From positions 1 to 61,290 of the forward strand of contig CAJUFH010000012.1 in the NCBI GenBank assembly GCA_910585755.1: a stretch of 61,290 bases of DNA. Reading direction: 5' to 3'. Source of the DNA: an uncultured Muribaculaceae bacterium (GTDB lineage: Bacteria > Bacteroidota > Bacteroidia > Bacteroidales > Muribaculaceae). The notes below the pieces were generated by a model. The model did not search any database. It was not told the origin of the DNA and saw only the letters and a list, made by a program, of their open reading frames with translations. Below are positions 7,714-15,431 of this stretch, piece after piece. Both the position numbers and the translations under genes were made by a program. Positions within the stretch are counted from its first letter, which is position 1. Each line of letters starts with the position of its first letter.

Positions 7714-9366
7714 TTAGTTCTTGGCGATAGGGCAGGCGGCGCACTTCTGCTGGATTTGCTTGAAGAAGTCGTTGCCCTTGTTATCAACAAGGATGAAGGC
7801 GGGGAAGTTCTCGACTTCGATTTTCCAGATTGCCTCCATGCCGAGTTCGGGGTATTCGAGCAGTTCCACTTTCTTGATGGAGTTGCTTGCCAGCACGGCT
7901 GCCGGGCCGCCAATCGAGCCGAGGTAGAAGCCGCCGTTGTTCTTGCAGGCATCGGTCACCTGCTGCGAGCGGTTACCCTTGGCGATCATGATCATCGAGC
8001 CTCCGGCCTTCTGGAACTGGTCGACATAGGGGTCCATGCGCCCGGCGGTAGTCGGGCCGAAGGAACCGGAAGGCATCCCCTTCGGGGTCTTGGCGGGTCC
8101 GGCATAGTAAATCGGGTGGTCCTTTAGGTACTGCGGCATCGGCTCGCCGGCGTCGAGGCGCTCTTTGATTTTGGCGTGGGCGATGTCGCGGCCTACGATG
8201 ATGGTGCCGTTGAGGTTCAGGCGGGTGGCTACGGGGAACTTGTCGAGTTCGGCGAGCACTTCGGCCATGGGGCGGTTGAGGTCGATGTTGACGGCGTTGG
8301 ACTCTCCGGCCTGGCGCAGCTCCTCGGGAATCAGTTCGCCGGGATTGGAGTCGAGCTTCTCGATCCAGAGACCCTCGCGGTTGATTTTCGCCAGTACGTT
8401 GCGGTCGGCGGAGCAGCTCACGCCCATGCCGATGGGGCACGAAGCGCCGTGGCGGGGAAGACGGATCACGCGGATGTCGTGGGCGAAATACTTGCCGCCG
8501 AACTGCGCTCCGAGGCCGATTTCCTCGGCGGCCTTCTTAAGCTCCTTCTCCAGCTCGACGTCGCGGAACGCGCGGCCGTATTCGTTGCCGGTGGTGGGGA
8601 GGTTGTCGTAATATTTGATGGAGGCTTTCTTTACCGTTTCGAGGTTCTTCTCCGCGGATGTGCCGCCGATTACGAAGGCGATGTGGTAGGGAGGGCAGGC
8701 CGCGGTGCCGAGGGTCTTCATCTTCTCGACCAGGAAGGGGACGAGGGTCTTGGGGTTGATGATGGCCTTGGTCTCCTGGTAGAGGTAGGTCTTGTTGGCC
8801 GAGCCGCCACCCTTCGCGACGAACACGAACTTGTATTCGTCCCCTTCGGAGGCGTGGATGTCAATCTGGGCGGGGAGGTTGCAGCCGGTGTTGACCTCGT
8901 CGTACATGGTCAGCGGGGCGTTCTGCGAGTAGCGGAGGTTGTCGGTTGTGTAGGTGTCGTAAACGCCGTGGGAAAGCATCTCCTCGTCGTCGCACCCTGT
9001 ATATACGTTCTGGCCTTTCTCGCCGTGGATGATGGCGGTGCCGGTGTCCTGGCAGAAGGGGAGCTGCCCCTTGGCTGCTATCTCGGCGTTACGCAGCATC
9101 GTGAGGGCCACGAACTTGTCGTTGTCGGATGCCTCGGGGTCGCTGAGGATTTTCGCCACCATCAGGTTGTGCTCGCGGCGGAGCATGAAGGAGTTGTCGT
9201 GGGTCGCCTGGCGCGCCAGCACGCGGAGCGCCTCCGGGTCGATGACCAGGAACTCGTGTCCTCCCCAGTTCTCTACTTTTACGTAGTCCGAGGTAAGGTG
9301 GTAATACTCAGTAGTGTCGGGTCCCAGAGGGAACATCTTCTGATAGTGAAACGGTTTGGTAGCCAT
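7714..9366 (-). CDS. fumA: Class I fumarate hydratase (4Fe-4S)
   Basis: This enzyme reversibly hydrates fumarate to malate in the cytoplasm, feeding the reductive branch to succinate used by anaerobic Bacteroidales. The 550-residue protein has both alpha and beta halves fused, as in E. coli FumA/FumB. The three cluster cysteines are visible: C105 (LPFCQDTGT), C224 (TAACPPYH) and C318 (GVSCSADRN). The C-terminal swivelling domain contains GKTTAGRMD-like FGPTTAGRMD and KGNRSQQV. The symbol is by family only; FumA and FumB cannot be told apart here. No clear minus-strand -7 box is visible in the 107-base gap shared with rmlB. Confidence 0.95.
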   Translation of the reverse strand: MATKPFHYQKMFPLGPDTTEYYHLTSDYVKVENWGGHEFLVIDPEALRVLARQATHDNSFMLRREHNLMVAKILSDPEASDNDKFVALTMLRNAEIAAKGQLPFCQDTGTAIIHGEKGQNVYTGCDDEEMLSHGVYDTYTTDNLRYSQNAPLTMYDEVNTGCNLPAQIDIHASEGDEYKFVFVAKGGGSANKTYLYQETKAIINPKTLVPFLVEKMKTLGTAACPPYHIAFVIGGTSAEKNLETVKKASIKYYDNLPTTGNEYGRAFRDVELEKELKKAAEEIGLGAQFGGKYFAHDIRVIRLPRHGASCPIGMGVSCSADRNVLAKINREGLWIEKLDSNPGELIPEELRQAGESNAVNIDLNRPMAEVLAELDKFPVATRLNLNGTIIVGRDIAHAKIKERLDAGEPMPQYLKDHPIYYAGPAKTPKGMPSGSFGPTTAGRMDPYVDQFQKAGGSMIMIAKGNRSQQVTDACKNNGGFYLGSIGGPAAVLASNSIKKVELLEYPELGMEAIWKIEVENFPAFILVDNKGNDFFKQIQQKCAACPIAKN

Positions 9367-9418
9367 AGCTTTGTTTGTAATTTGATATATCTAACCGCGA
9401 ATGTACGAAAAAATTTTG

Positions 9419-9426
9419 TAACTTTG
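9419..9426 (+). promoter_or_regulatory. -7 box TAACTTTG for the rmlB operon
   Basis: This is an exact match to TAnnTTTG in the divergent gap between fumarase and rmlB, 47 bases before the rmlB start. The -33 position is AT-rich but lacks a clear TTTG. Confidence 0.6.
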
Positions 9427-9473
9427 CTCTTAAATGGGGGTGAGGCTTCGCCCCGTTAACAGCAATTAGCGCG

Positions 9474-10646
9474 ATGAAAACTTATCTTGTCACAGGGGGT
9501 GCCGGGTTTATCGGCACCAACTTCGTGAAATACGTTTTGAAGGTCCACGGCCCGGAGGCGCGGGTGGTGGTGCTCGACGCTCTGACCTACGCCGGTAACC
9601 TCGACAACCTCGCTGAGGAGCGCAAGCTCCCGAACTTCCGGTTTGTCAAGGGGGATATCGGCGATACCGCTCTCGTCGAGGCGCTGCTCCGCGATGAGGA
9701 TCCTGACTATATCGTGAATTTCGCGGCGGAGAGCCACGTCGACCGCTCTATTTCCGACCCGAAAGTGTTCCTGGAGACCAATATCCTCGGGGCGTTCAAT
9801 ATGCTCGAATGTTGCCGCAAGGCGTGGCTTGACGGCAAGGATGAGGCCGGCCGCCCCCGCTACCGCGAGGGTAAGAAATTCCTCCAGGTATCTACCGACG
9901 AGGTTTACGGCTCCCTTCCCCGCGTACCGGGAGAGCCGCGCCCCCTCGTTCTGTCCCCCGAAGTCGAGGCTGTCGCCAAGGGGCGCTCGAATCTCAAGAC
10001 ATTCGGCCCCGGGCTGTTCACGGAGGAGACTCCGCTCAGCCCCCGCTCTCCTTATTCGGCGGCGAAAACCTCCGCCGACCATATGACGCTCGCCTACCGG
10101 GAAACATACGGCCTCCCGGTCAACATAACCCGGTGCAGCAACAACTACGGACCCTATCAGTTCCCCGAAAAACTTATTCCGCTGGCACTTATGAAAATAC
10201 TCCGGGGGGAGAAGGTTCCCGTCTATGCCCGGGGGGAGAACGTACGCGACTGGCTGTATGTCGAGGATCACTGCAAGGGTATCGACATGGTACTCCGCGA
10301 CGGTGTCGACGGCGAGGTCTACAATATCGGCGGGTTCAACGAGGAGCAGAACATTTCCATCGTGCGGCAGTTGCTCGCGACTGTCAGGGAACTGGCGCTC
10401 GCCGAACCTCGCTACCGGGCTCTCCTGGCCGTGGAGCCGGAAGAGATAGGGGAGGGGATGATCGAGTATGTATCCGACCGTCCCGGCCACGATATGCGCT
10501 ATGCGATCGACCCGGAGAAAATCGCCACGACCCTCGGCTGGTACCCCGAAACTCCGTTCAGCCGCGGATTGTGCGAGACTGTGAAATGGTATCTCGATAA
10601 CCCGGAGTGGTCCCCCGCGGCGCTCCGCAACGCTGCCGGAAGATGA
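9474..10646 (+). CDS. rfbB: dTDP-glucose 4,6-dehydratase
   Basis: This enzyme converts dTDP-glucose to dTDP-4-keto-6-deoxyglucose. The extended SDR fold starts with the NAD motif TGGAGFIG. The catalytic pair is Y194/K198 in SPYSAAK. Family segments FAAESHVDRSI, STDEVYGSL, TRCSNNYGPYQFPEK and VRDWLYVEDHC are present. It has 390 residues; the slight excess over the norm lies in an insertion after STDEVYGSL. Its stop overlaps the rmlA start by 4 bases (ATGA), so the two are translationally coupled. It supplies the first two steps of a dTDP-deoxysugar for surface glycan. Confidence 0.96.
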   Translation: MKTYLVTGGAGFIGTNFVKYVLKVHGPEARVVVLDALTYAGNLDNLAEERKLPNFRFVKGDIGDTALVEALLRDEDPDYIVNFAAESHVDRSISDPKVFLETNILGAFNMLECCRKAWLDGKDEAGRPRYREGKKFLQVSTDEVYGSLPRVPGEPRPLVLSPEVEAVAKGRSNLKTFGPGLFTEETPLSPRSPYSAAKTSADHMTLAYRETYGLPVNITRCSNNYGPYQFPEKLIPLALMKILRGEKVPVYARGENVRDWLYVEDHCKGIDMVLRDGVDGEVYNIGGFNEEQNISIVRQLLATVRELALAEPRYRALLAVEPEEIGEGMIEYVSDRPGHDMRYAIDPEKIATTLGWYPETPFSRGLCETVKWYLDNPEWSPAALRNAAGR

Positions 10647-11521
10647 AAGGGATAGTTCTCGCTGGAGGGGCCGGGACGCGCCTCCACCCCATGACCCTCG
10701 GGGTCTCCAAACAGCTTCTGCCTGTCTACGACAAGCCGATGATATATTATCCGGTGTCGGTGCTGATGCTTGCCGGCATCCGAGACATACTGATTATATC
10801 TACCCCCGACGACCTCCCCTCGTTCCGCCGCCTGTTGGGCGACGGCGAGCGCCTGGGTGTACGTTTCGAGTACGCCGAACAGCCGCGGCCCGAAGGGCTG
10901 GCGCAGGCGTTCATAATCGGGCGGGATTTCCTCGCTGGGGATGACGCATGCCTGGTGCTCGGCGACAATATCTTCTACGGCCAGGGGTTCTCCGGGATGC
11001 TTGCCGACGCCTCCAGGCGCGTCAGCGACGAGGGGAAGGCGGTTGTTTTCGCCTATCCTGTCGCTGACCCGGAGCGCTACGGGGTTGTCAGTCTCGGCGA
11101 CGACGGCAAACCTGTATCGATAGTTGAGAAACCTTCCTCGCCGACCTCGAACCTGGCTGTCACCGGGCTGTATTTTTATCCGGCCGATGTTGTCGACGTG
11201 GCGGCCGGGGTGAAGCCGTCGGCCCGCGGAGAGCTGGAGATTACCGCCGTCAACGACTGGTATCTGAAAGCGGGACGGCTGGCAGTGGAGCGTTTCGGCC
11301 GCGGATTCGCCTGGCTCGACACAGGTACCGTGGACTCGTTGATGGAGGCTTCGAGTTTCATCCAGGCTATTGAGAAGCGGCAGGCTCTCCAGGTCGCAGC
11401 CCTGGAAGAGGTTGCTTTCCGGCGGGGGTTCATTTCGCGCGACAAGTTGCGGACTCTCGCTTCCGAAATGGCTAACACCGCTTACGGCCAGTATCTTCTG
11501 AATCTGGCATCCAATTCCTGA
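10643..11521 (+). CDS. rfbA: Glucose-1-phosphate thymidylyltransferase
   Basis: This enzyme makes dTDP-glucose from dTTP and glucose-1-phosphate. It has 292 residues, the normal size. The nucleotidyltransferase signature MKGIVLAGGAGTRLHPMT is at the very start, followed by SKQLLPVYDKPMIYYP, LVLGDNIFYGQGF and AWLDTGTVDSL. I chose ATG 10643, which overlaps the rmlB stop; a further upstream ATG at 10607 only adds a non-family extension. rmlC and rmlD, needed for dTDP-rhamnose, are absent here, and an aminotransferase follows instead. Confidence 0.96.
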   Translation: MKGIVLAGGAGTRLHPMTLGVSKQLLPVYDKPMIYYPVSVLMLAGIRDILIISTPDDLPSFRRLLGDGERLGVRFEYAEQPRPEGLAQAFIIGRDFLAGDDACLVLGDNIFYGQGFSGMLADASRRVSDEGKAVVFAYPVADPERYGVVSLGDDGKPVSIVEKPSSPTSNLAVTGLYFYPADVVDVAAGVKPSARGELEITAVNDWYLKAGRLAVERFGRGFAWLDTGTVDSLMEASSFIQAIEKRQALQVAALEEVAFRRGFISRDKLRTLASEMANTAYGQYLLNLASNS

Positions 11522-11529
11522 CGCATATA

Positions 11530-12657
11530 ATGATACAGCAAAAGAAATACCCTTTCCTCGATCTTGCCGACGCCAACGCCCCCTATATGGATGAGCTGCG
11601 GGAGGCCGCGGCCCGGGTCGTTTCTTCCGGGAGGTATGTCGGGGGTGCCGAATGTGAGCTGTTTGAGAAGGAACTGGCCGCCGCGACGGGTACGAAGTAC
11701 GCGGTGGGGGTCAGCAACGGGCTTGACGCTCTCCGCCTGATTCTCAGAGCTTACATCGAAATGGGGGAGATGCGTTCAGGCGACGAGGTGATTGTCCCGG
11801 CCAACACATATGTCGCTTCGGTGCTCGCGATTTCCGACGCGGGGCTGAAACCGGTTATGGTTGACGCGGATATTGAGACACTAAACATCGACACGTCGCT
11901 GCTGCGTCGCGCCGTTACCCCCCGGACCCGGGCTATAATGACCGTGCATCTCTACGGGCGCGTTGCCTGGGACGACGAACTTGAAGCCGTCGCAAGGGAG
12001 ATCGGGCTGAAAGTGATCGAGGACAACGCCCAGGCGATAGGGGCGCGGTACCGCGGGCGTATGACCGGCTCGCTCGGCGATGCCGCCGCGTTCAGCTTCT
12101 ACCCTACGAAAAATATCGGCGCGCTTGGCGACGCGGGAGCGGTCACCACCTCCGATGAGAGGCTGGCGGCAACCGTCAGGGCGCTCGCCAACTATGGCTC
12201 CGACCGCCGCTACCATAATATTTACAAGGGGTTCAACTGCCGCCTCGACCCGATGCAGGCCGCTGTCCTGCGGGTGAAACTGCCGCACATTGACGAGGAG
12301 AGCCGCCGTCGCCGCGAACTCGCCGCGATATATCTTAAAAATGTCCAATCCACCCCGGCGCTTACCATGCCGCTGCTTCCGGCAGACCCGGAGGAGCACG
12401 TTTTCCATCAGTTCGTGGTTCTTGCGGCCAACCGCGCCTCCCTGGAGGAATATCTTAAAGCCAACGGGATAGGGTATGACATTCATTACGCGACACCTCC
12501 CCACCGCCAGCCCTGCTATGCCGCTGAGTTTGCCGGAATGGCGTTCCCCGTTACAGATGTGATTGCCTCGCGGTGCCTGTCGCTGCCGATAACGCGCACG
12601 ACTTCAACGGCTGATGCCGAGGCTATCGCTGCGATACTTGCTGATTATAAGGGTTAA
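11530..12657 (+). CDS. DegT/DnrJ/EryC1-family sugar aminotransferase (FdtB/QdtB-like)
   Basis: This PLP enzyme aminates a nucleotide-linked keto sugar. It has 375 residues. The internal aldimine lysine is K194 in FYPTKNIGALGDAG. Other family segments are SNGLDALRLILRAY, VPANTYVASVLAIS, VHLYGRVA and GFNCRLDPMQAAVL. The GALGDAG context and neighbours rmlB and rmlA fit the enzymes that make dTDP-3-amino-3,6-dideoxyhexoses. Those need a 3,4-ketoisomerase (FdtA/QdtA), which is not in the window, so either it is encoded elsewhere or a 4-amino sugar is made. The stop overlaps the converging permease gene by 4 bases. Confidence 0.88.
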   Translation: MIQQKKYPFLDLADANAPYMDELREAAARVVSSGRYVGGAECELFEKELAAATGTKYAVGVSNGLDALRLILRAYIEMGEMRSGDEVIVPANTYVASVLAISDAGLKPVMVDADIETLNIDTSLLRRAVTPRTRAIMTVHLYGRVAWDDELEAVAREIGLKVIEDNAQAIGARYRGRMTGSLGDAAAFSFYPTKNIGALGDAGAVTTSDERLAATVRALANYGSDRRYHNIYKGFNCRLDPMQAAVLRVKLPHIDEESRRRRELAAIYLKNVQSTPALTMPLLPADPEEHVFHQFVVLAANRASLEEYLKANGIGYDIHYATPPHRQPCYAAEFAGMAFPVTDVIASRCLSLPITRTTSTADAEAIAAILADYKG

Positions 12658-13787
12658 GGTTTCCCGGCGTTGGTGATGTCGTTGAGTGTGTCAACGGTCT
12701 GGTCTTTCTCATCCTGCGGCACGTCGGAACGGTTGATTACGTATTGCTGGTAGTAGGAGAGCAGCAGCGTGGTGAGCGGAAGCGCGATAATCATACCGAT
12801 CAGTCCAAGGAGAGTGCCCCACACGGAGAGGGACAGAAGGATGATGGCCGGGTTCAACCCCATCGTCTTACCCATAATCTTGGGTGTCAGCACATAGTCG
12901 CAGATGCTTTGGGTTACCGCGTAGACAATCAGACATTTCCCCAGCTCGGGCCAGAAGCTCGCCTCCCCGGCCATGGAGGAGATAAAGCATACGAGCGCGA
13001 CGGGGATAAGGGTGACATACTGGAAATAGGGAATCAGGTAGAGTACGCCGGTCATTATACCGAGCACGAGCGCCATTGGTATCCCGACAATAGAGAAGCC
13101 TATGCAGTAGAACACTGCCGCGCATAGGGCGATTAGCGCCTGTCCGCGGAAATAGCGGTTCATGCTGTCCTTGATGTCGTCTCCGACCTTGTATGCCACC
13201 TTCCGGTATTTCGGGGGAACCAAAAGGCGGAACCCCTTCATCAGATGCTCGTAATCAAGAAGAATGAATATGACATAGATAAAGGTCAGGAGCCATTCGA
13301 GCGTGTGAAGCAGGAAATCGACAACAGCCGACAGGAACGAGCCCCCCGTGGTCAGCAGCATCCGCAGGCGGCTGTCCTCGAGCATCTGAGTGAGATTCAG
13401 AGAGGATAGATAGTCTGTGATGGTGCGGATTACGTCGTCAGGTAGGAACGAAAGTCCCCCCTTGTCGCCCGGGTCGGATTTGATCATCGCCTCTAATTGC
13501 TTCAGCTCGTTTACCGAGGAGGGCACCACGAGATATCCTATCCCAATCAGTACGGCTGTAACTACCGCGAGGGTTATCAGAATCGGCAAAATCCTCCCTT
13601 TGAGACGCGTGATTTTCTGCACGAAGCACACAATCGGCTCCAGAATGTAGGCAATCAGGCAGGCGAGGCTGAACGGCAACAGGACGTTGGCCAGCACGTT
13701 GATGAGCCATATGGCGCCGGCAATCATCGCCAGTGTGGCGAGGATTCTGACAACCCTGTCAAACGTGTATGGCCTTGACTGTCGCAT
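12654..13787 (-). CDS. AI-2E family (PerM-like) membrane transporter
   Basis: This is a polytopic inner-membrane protein of the AI-2E/TqsA-PerM family, whose members export small molecules or act in sodium/proton exchange. There are about eight hydrophobic helices. The family loop region contains VPPKYRKVAYKVGDDIKDSM, and near the C-terminus YVLTPKIMGKTMGLNPAIILLS matches the conserved PxxxGxxxxLxP motif. I chose ATG 13787 (MRQSRPYTF) because GAGGGA lies six bases upstream; ATG 13799 or 13844 would add short unsupported extensions. The substrate cannot be told from sequence. Confidence 0.85.
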   Translation of the reverse strand: MRQSRPYTFDRVVRILATLAMIAGAIWLINVLANVLLPFSLACLIAYILEPIVCFVQKITRLKGRILPILITLAVVTAVLIGIGYLVVPSSVNELKQLEAMIKSDPGDKGGLSFLPDDVIRTITDYLSSLNLTQMLEDSRLRMLLTTGGSFLSAVVDFLLHTLEWLLTFIYVIFILLDYEHLMKGFRLLVPPKYRKVAYKVGDDIKDSMNRYFRGQALIALCAAVFYCIGFSIVGIPMALVLGIMTGVLYLIPYFQYVTLIPVALVCFISSMAGEASFWPELGKCLIVYAVTQSICDYVLTPKIMGKTMGLNPAIILLSLSVWGTLLGLIGMIIALPLTTLLLSYYQQYVINRSDVPQDEKDQTVDTLNDITNAGKP

Positions 13788-13911
13788 AATATCCCTCATT
13801 CGTTGAAACGTGGTCAATAATATAAAATATAACATCCGCATCACCGAAAAAGGTCATGAGGGTGTATCATAACGGCACATCAGACAGCACCCTCTCATCC
13901 GGATACAAAAA

Positions 13912-13941
13912 GAGAGCGTATCAAAATCTCGATACGCTCTC
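13912..13941 (-). terminator. Intrinsic terminator of the GH88 gene
   Basis: An 11-bp perfect stem (GAGAGCGTATC with its complement) around an 8-base loop is followed on the minus strand by TTTTT. It lies 35 bases past the GH88 stop. A second, imperfect hairpin (GAGGGTG...CACCCTC) lies at about 13859-13896. Nothing else is seen in the 189-base gap 13788-13976. Confidence 0.85.
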
Positions 13942-13976
13942 GTGTTGTCTAAACCTTAATTCTGGGACTGTCGGCC

Positions 13977-15266
13977 TTACTTCACGGAGGCCCAGTCGGC
14001 GGCGGGGAGGCCGGCGTTGACGCGGCGCAGACGCAGCAGGGCTTCGAGATAGTAGTAGTCGGCGTAGTTCAGGGGGGTGTCGATTTCCGAGCCGTGGGGG
14101 AGGGAGCCGGTGGAGTGCATCAGCACGAAGCCGCCGTTTTCACCAACCTTGGCGGCATATGCCGGGGAGGCGAGGGCTTTGAGGATTTTCTCGGCGTACT
14201 CGCGGTAGGTTTTCCCTTCCTTTGCGGGAACGAGGGTGCTGAGTTCGATGAGGGCGGAGGCGTAAATCGCGCCGGCTGAAGCGTCGCGGGGGGTGTCGGC
14301 GGCGGCTCTCGCGTCGAGGTCCCAGTAGGGAACGAGGTCGGGGGCCGTGTTCTTATCCATAATCACCTTGGCGATGTTGCGGGCCTGGTCGAGGTACTTT
14401 TTGTCCTTGGTCTCGCGGTAGCATTCGGTGTAACCGTAGAGGCCCCAGGCCTGGCCGCGAGCCCAGGCGGAGTCGTCGTTCTTCCCCTGGAAAGTGCCCT
14501 GGCTCTCGATACCTCCGTCGGGGGTGTAGCTAACGACGTGGTAGCTGGTGTAGTCGGGGCGGAAGTGGCACTTCATCGTCTTGTCGGCGTGCTTGACGGC
14601 GATGTCGCGGTACTTGCTGTCGCCGGTGATGCGCGATGCGTTGAAGAGGAGCTGCAGGTTCATCATGTTGTCGATGATTACCGGATAGTTCCAGGGCCCG
14701 AAATCCCAGGAGCGGATTACACCTACCTTGGGGTCGAAGCGTGCAATCAGGTTGTCGGCTGTGCGCACGATTACGTCCTTGTAGTCCTCCTTGGGAGCGA
14801 GGCGCATGGCGTTACCATAGGAGCAGTTGACCATGAAGCCGAGGTCGTGGGTGTTCGTCTGGTAGGAAACAGGGAAAAGCTGGTTGGTGAATTTTTCCGC
14901 AAGTTCCTTCATATCCTGGCGGCCTGTAAGCTCGTAGGCGTACCAGAGAGAGCCGGGGAAGAAGCCGGACGTCCAGTCGTCGAAGGGGACGTAGTGGACG
15001 GTCTGATATTCCGCGAGCGAGGGGTGCTTCCGTAGCTCGGTGTGGGCGTAGAAGTCCTTAGGTTCGCGTTCGAGGTGGTATGATACAAGGGGGATTGAGT
15101 AGTCGGTGAAAAGGTTGCGGGGGAATTTTCCCGGTTCTTTCACTTCCGACGCCTGGAACGAGAGCTGGTCGGCTGCCGCGGCGGCGGGAGCCGCTGTCCA
15201 GTCGGCCGCGGTCGCGCTGAGGGTCGCGGCGAGGATGCTGATGGAGATAGGAAGAAGTTTTTTCAT
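13977..15266 (-). CDS. GH88 unsaturated glucuronyl hydrolase
   Basis: This enzyme removes the 4,5-unsaturated uronic acid that polysaccharide lyases leave at the non-reducing end of oligosaccharides. It has 429 residues with a signal peptide (MKKLLPISISILAATLSATA), so it is probably periplasmic. The (alpha/alpha)6 barrel has family segments DDWTSGFFPGSLWYAYELTG, NTHDLGFMVNCSYG, VIIDNMMNLQLLF, DDSAWARGQAWGLYG and DTPRDASAGAIYASAL. The likely catalytic aspartates are D141 (HDLGF) and D199 (IIDNMMN). It sits at the end of the lyase locus, where it would process products of the PL12 and PL15 enzymes. It has its own -7 box and terminator. Confidence 0.93.
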   Translation of the reverse strand: MKKLLPISISILAATLSATAADWTAAPAAAAADQLSFQASEVKEPGKFPRNLFTDYSIPLVSYHLEREPKDFYAHTELRKHPSLAEYQTVHYVPFDDWTSGFFPGSLWYAYELTGRQDMKELAEKFTNQLFPVSYQTNTHDLGFMVNCSYGNAMRLAPKEDYKDVIVRTADNLIARFDPKVGVIRSWDFGPWNYPVIIDNMMNLQLLFNASRITGDSKYRDIAVKHADKTMKCHFRPDYTSYHVVSYTPDGGIESQGTFQGKNDDSAWARGQAWGLYGYTECYRETKDKKYLDQARNIAKVIMDKNTAPDLVPYWDLDARAAADTPRDASAGAIYASALIELSTLVPAKEGKTYREYAEKILKALASPAYAAKVGENGGFVLMHSTGSLPHGSEIDTPLNYADYYYLEALLRLRRVNAGLPAADWASVK

Positions 15267-15303
15267 GTTATCGCGTGGTTACTTGTTCGTTGTAAATACA
15301 ATG

Positions 15304-15330
15304 CAAAGTTACAGGTAAAAAGCCTGTAAC
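15304..15330 (-). promoter_or_regulatory. GH88 promoter overlapping an inverted repeat
   Basis: CAAAGTTA at 15304-15311 is TAACTTTG on the minus strand, a perfect -7 box 38 bases upstream of the GH88 start. It overlaps one arm of GTTACAGG-N7-CCTGTAAC (15308-15330), a perfect 8-bp inverted repeat. The repeat could be an operator for the adjacent hybrid sensor or simply a hairpin. Confidence 0.6.
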
Positions 15331-15431
15331 CTTGCCTGATATGTCGCGTTGGATAAAACAGCGGGCGTGAAGGCTTGCAATTTTGGCCAAAAAGCCCGCA
15401 AAATTGTTCAATCGTTTCTTATGAAGCCTGT

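Noticed and set aside
6179..9459. Plus-strand frames opposite gpmI and fumarase
   Set aside because: Antisense shadows of two highly conserved enzymes; long runs of G, V, D and E without domains.
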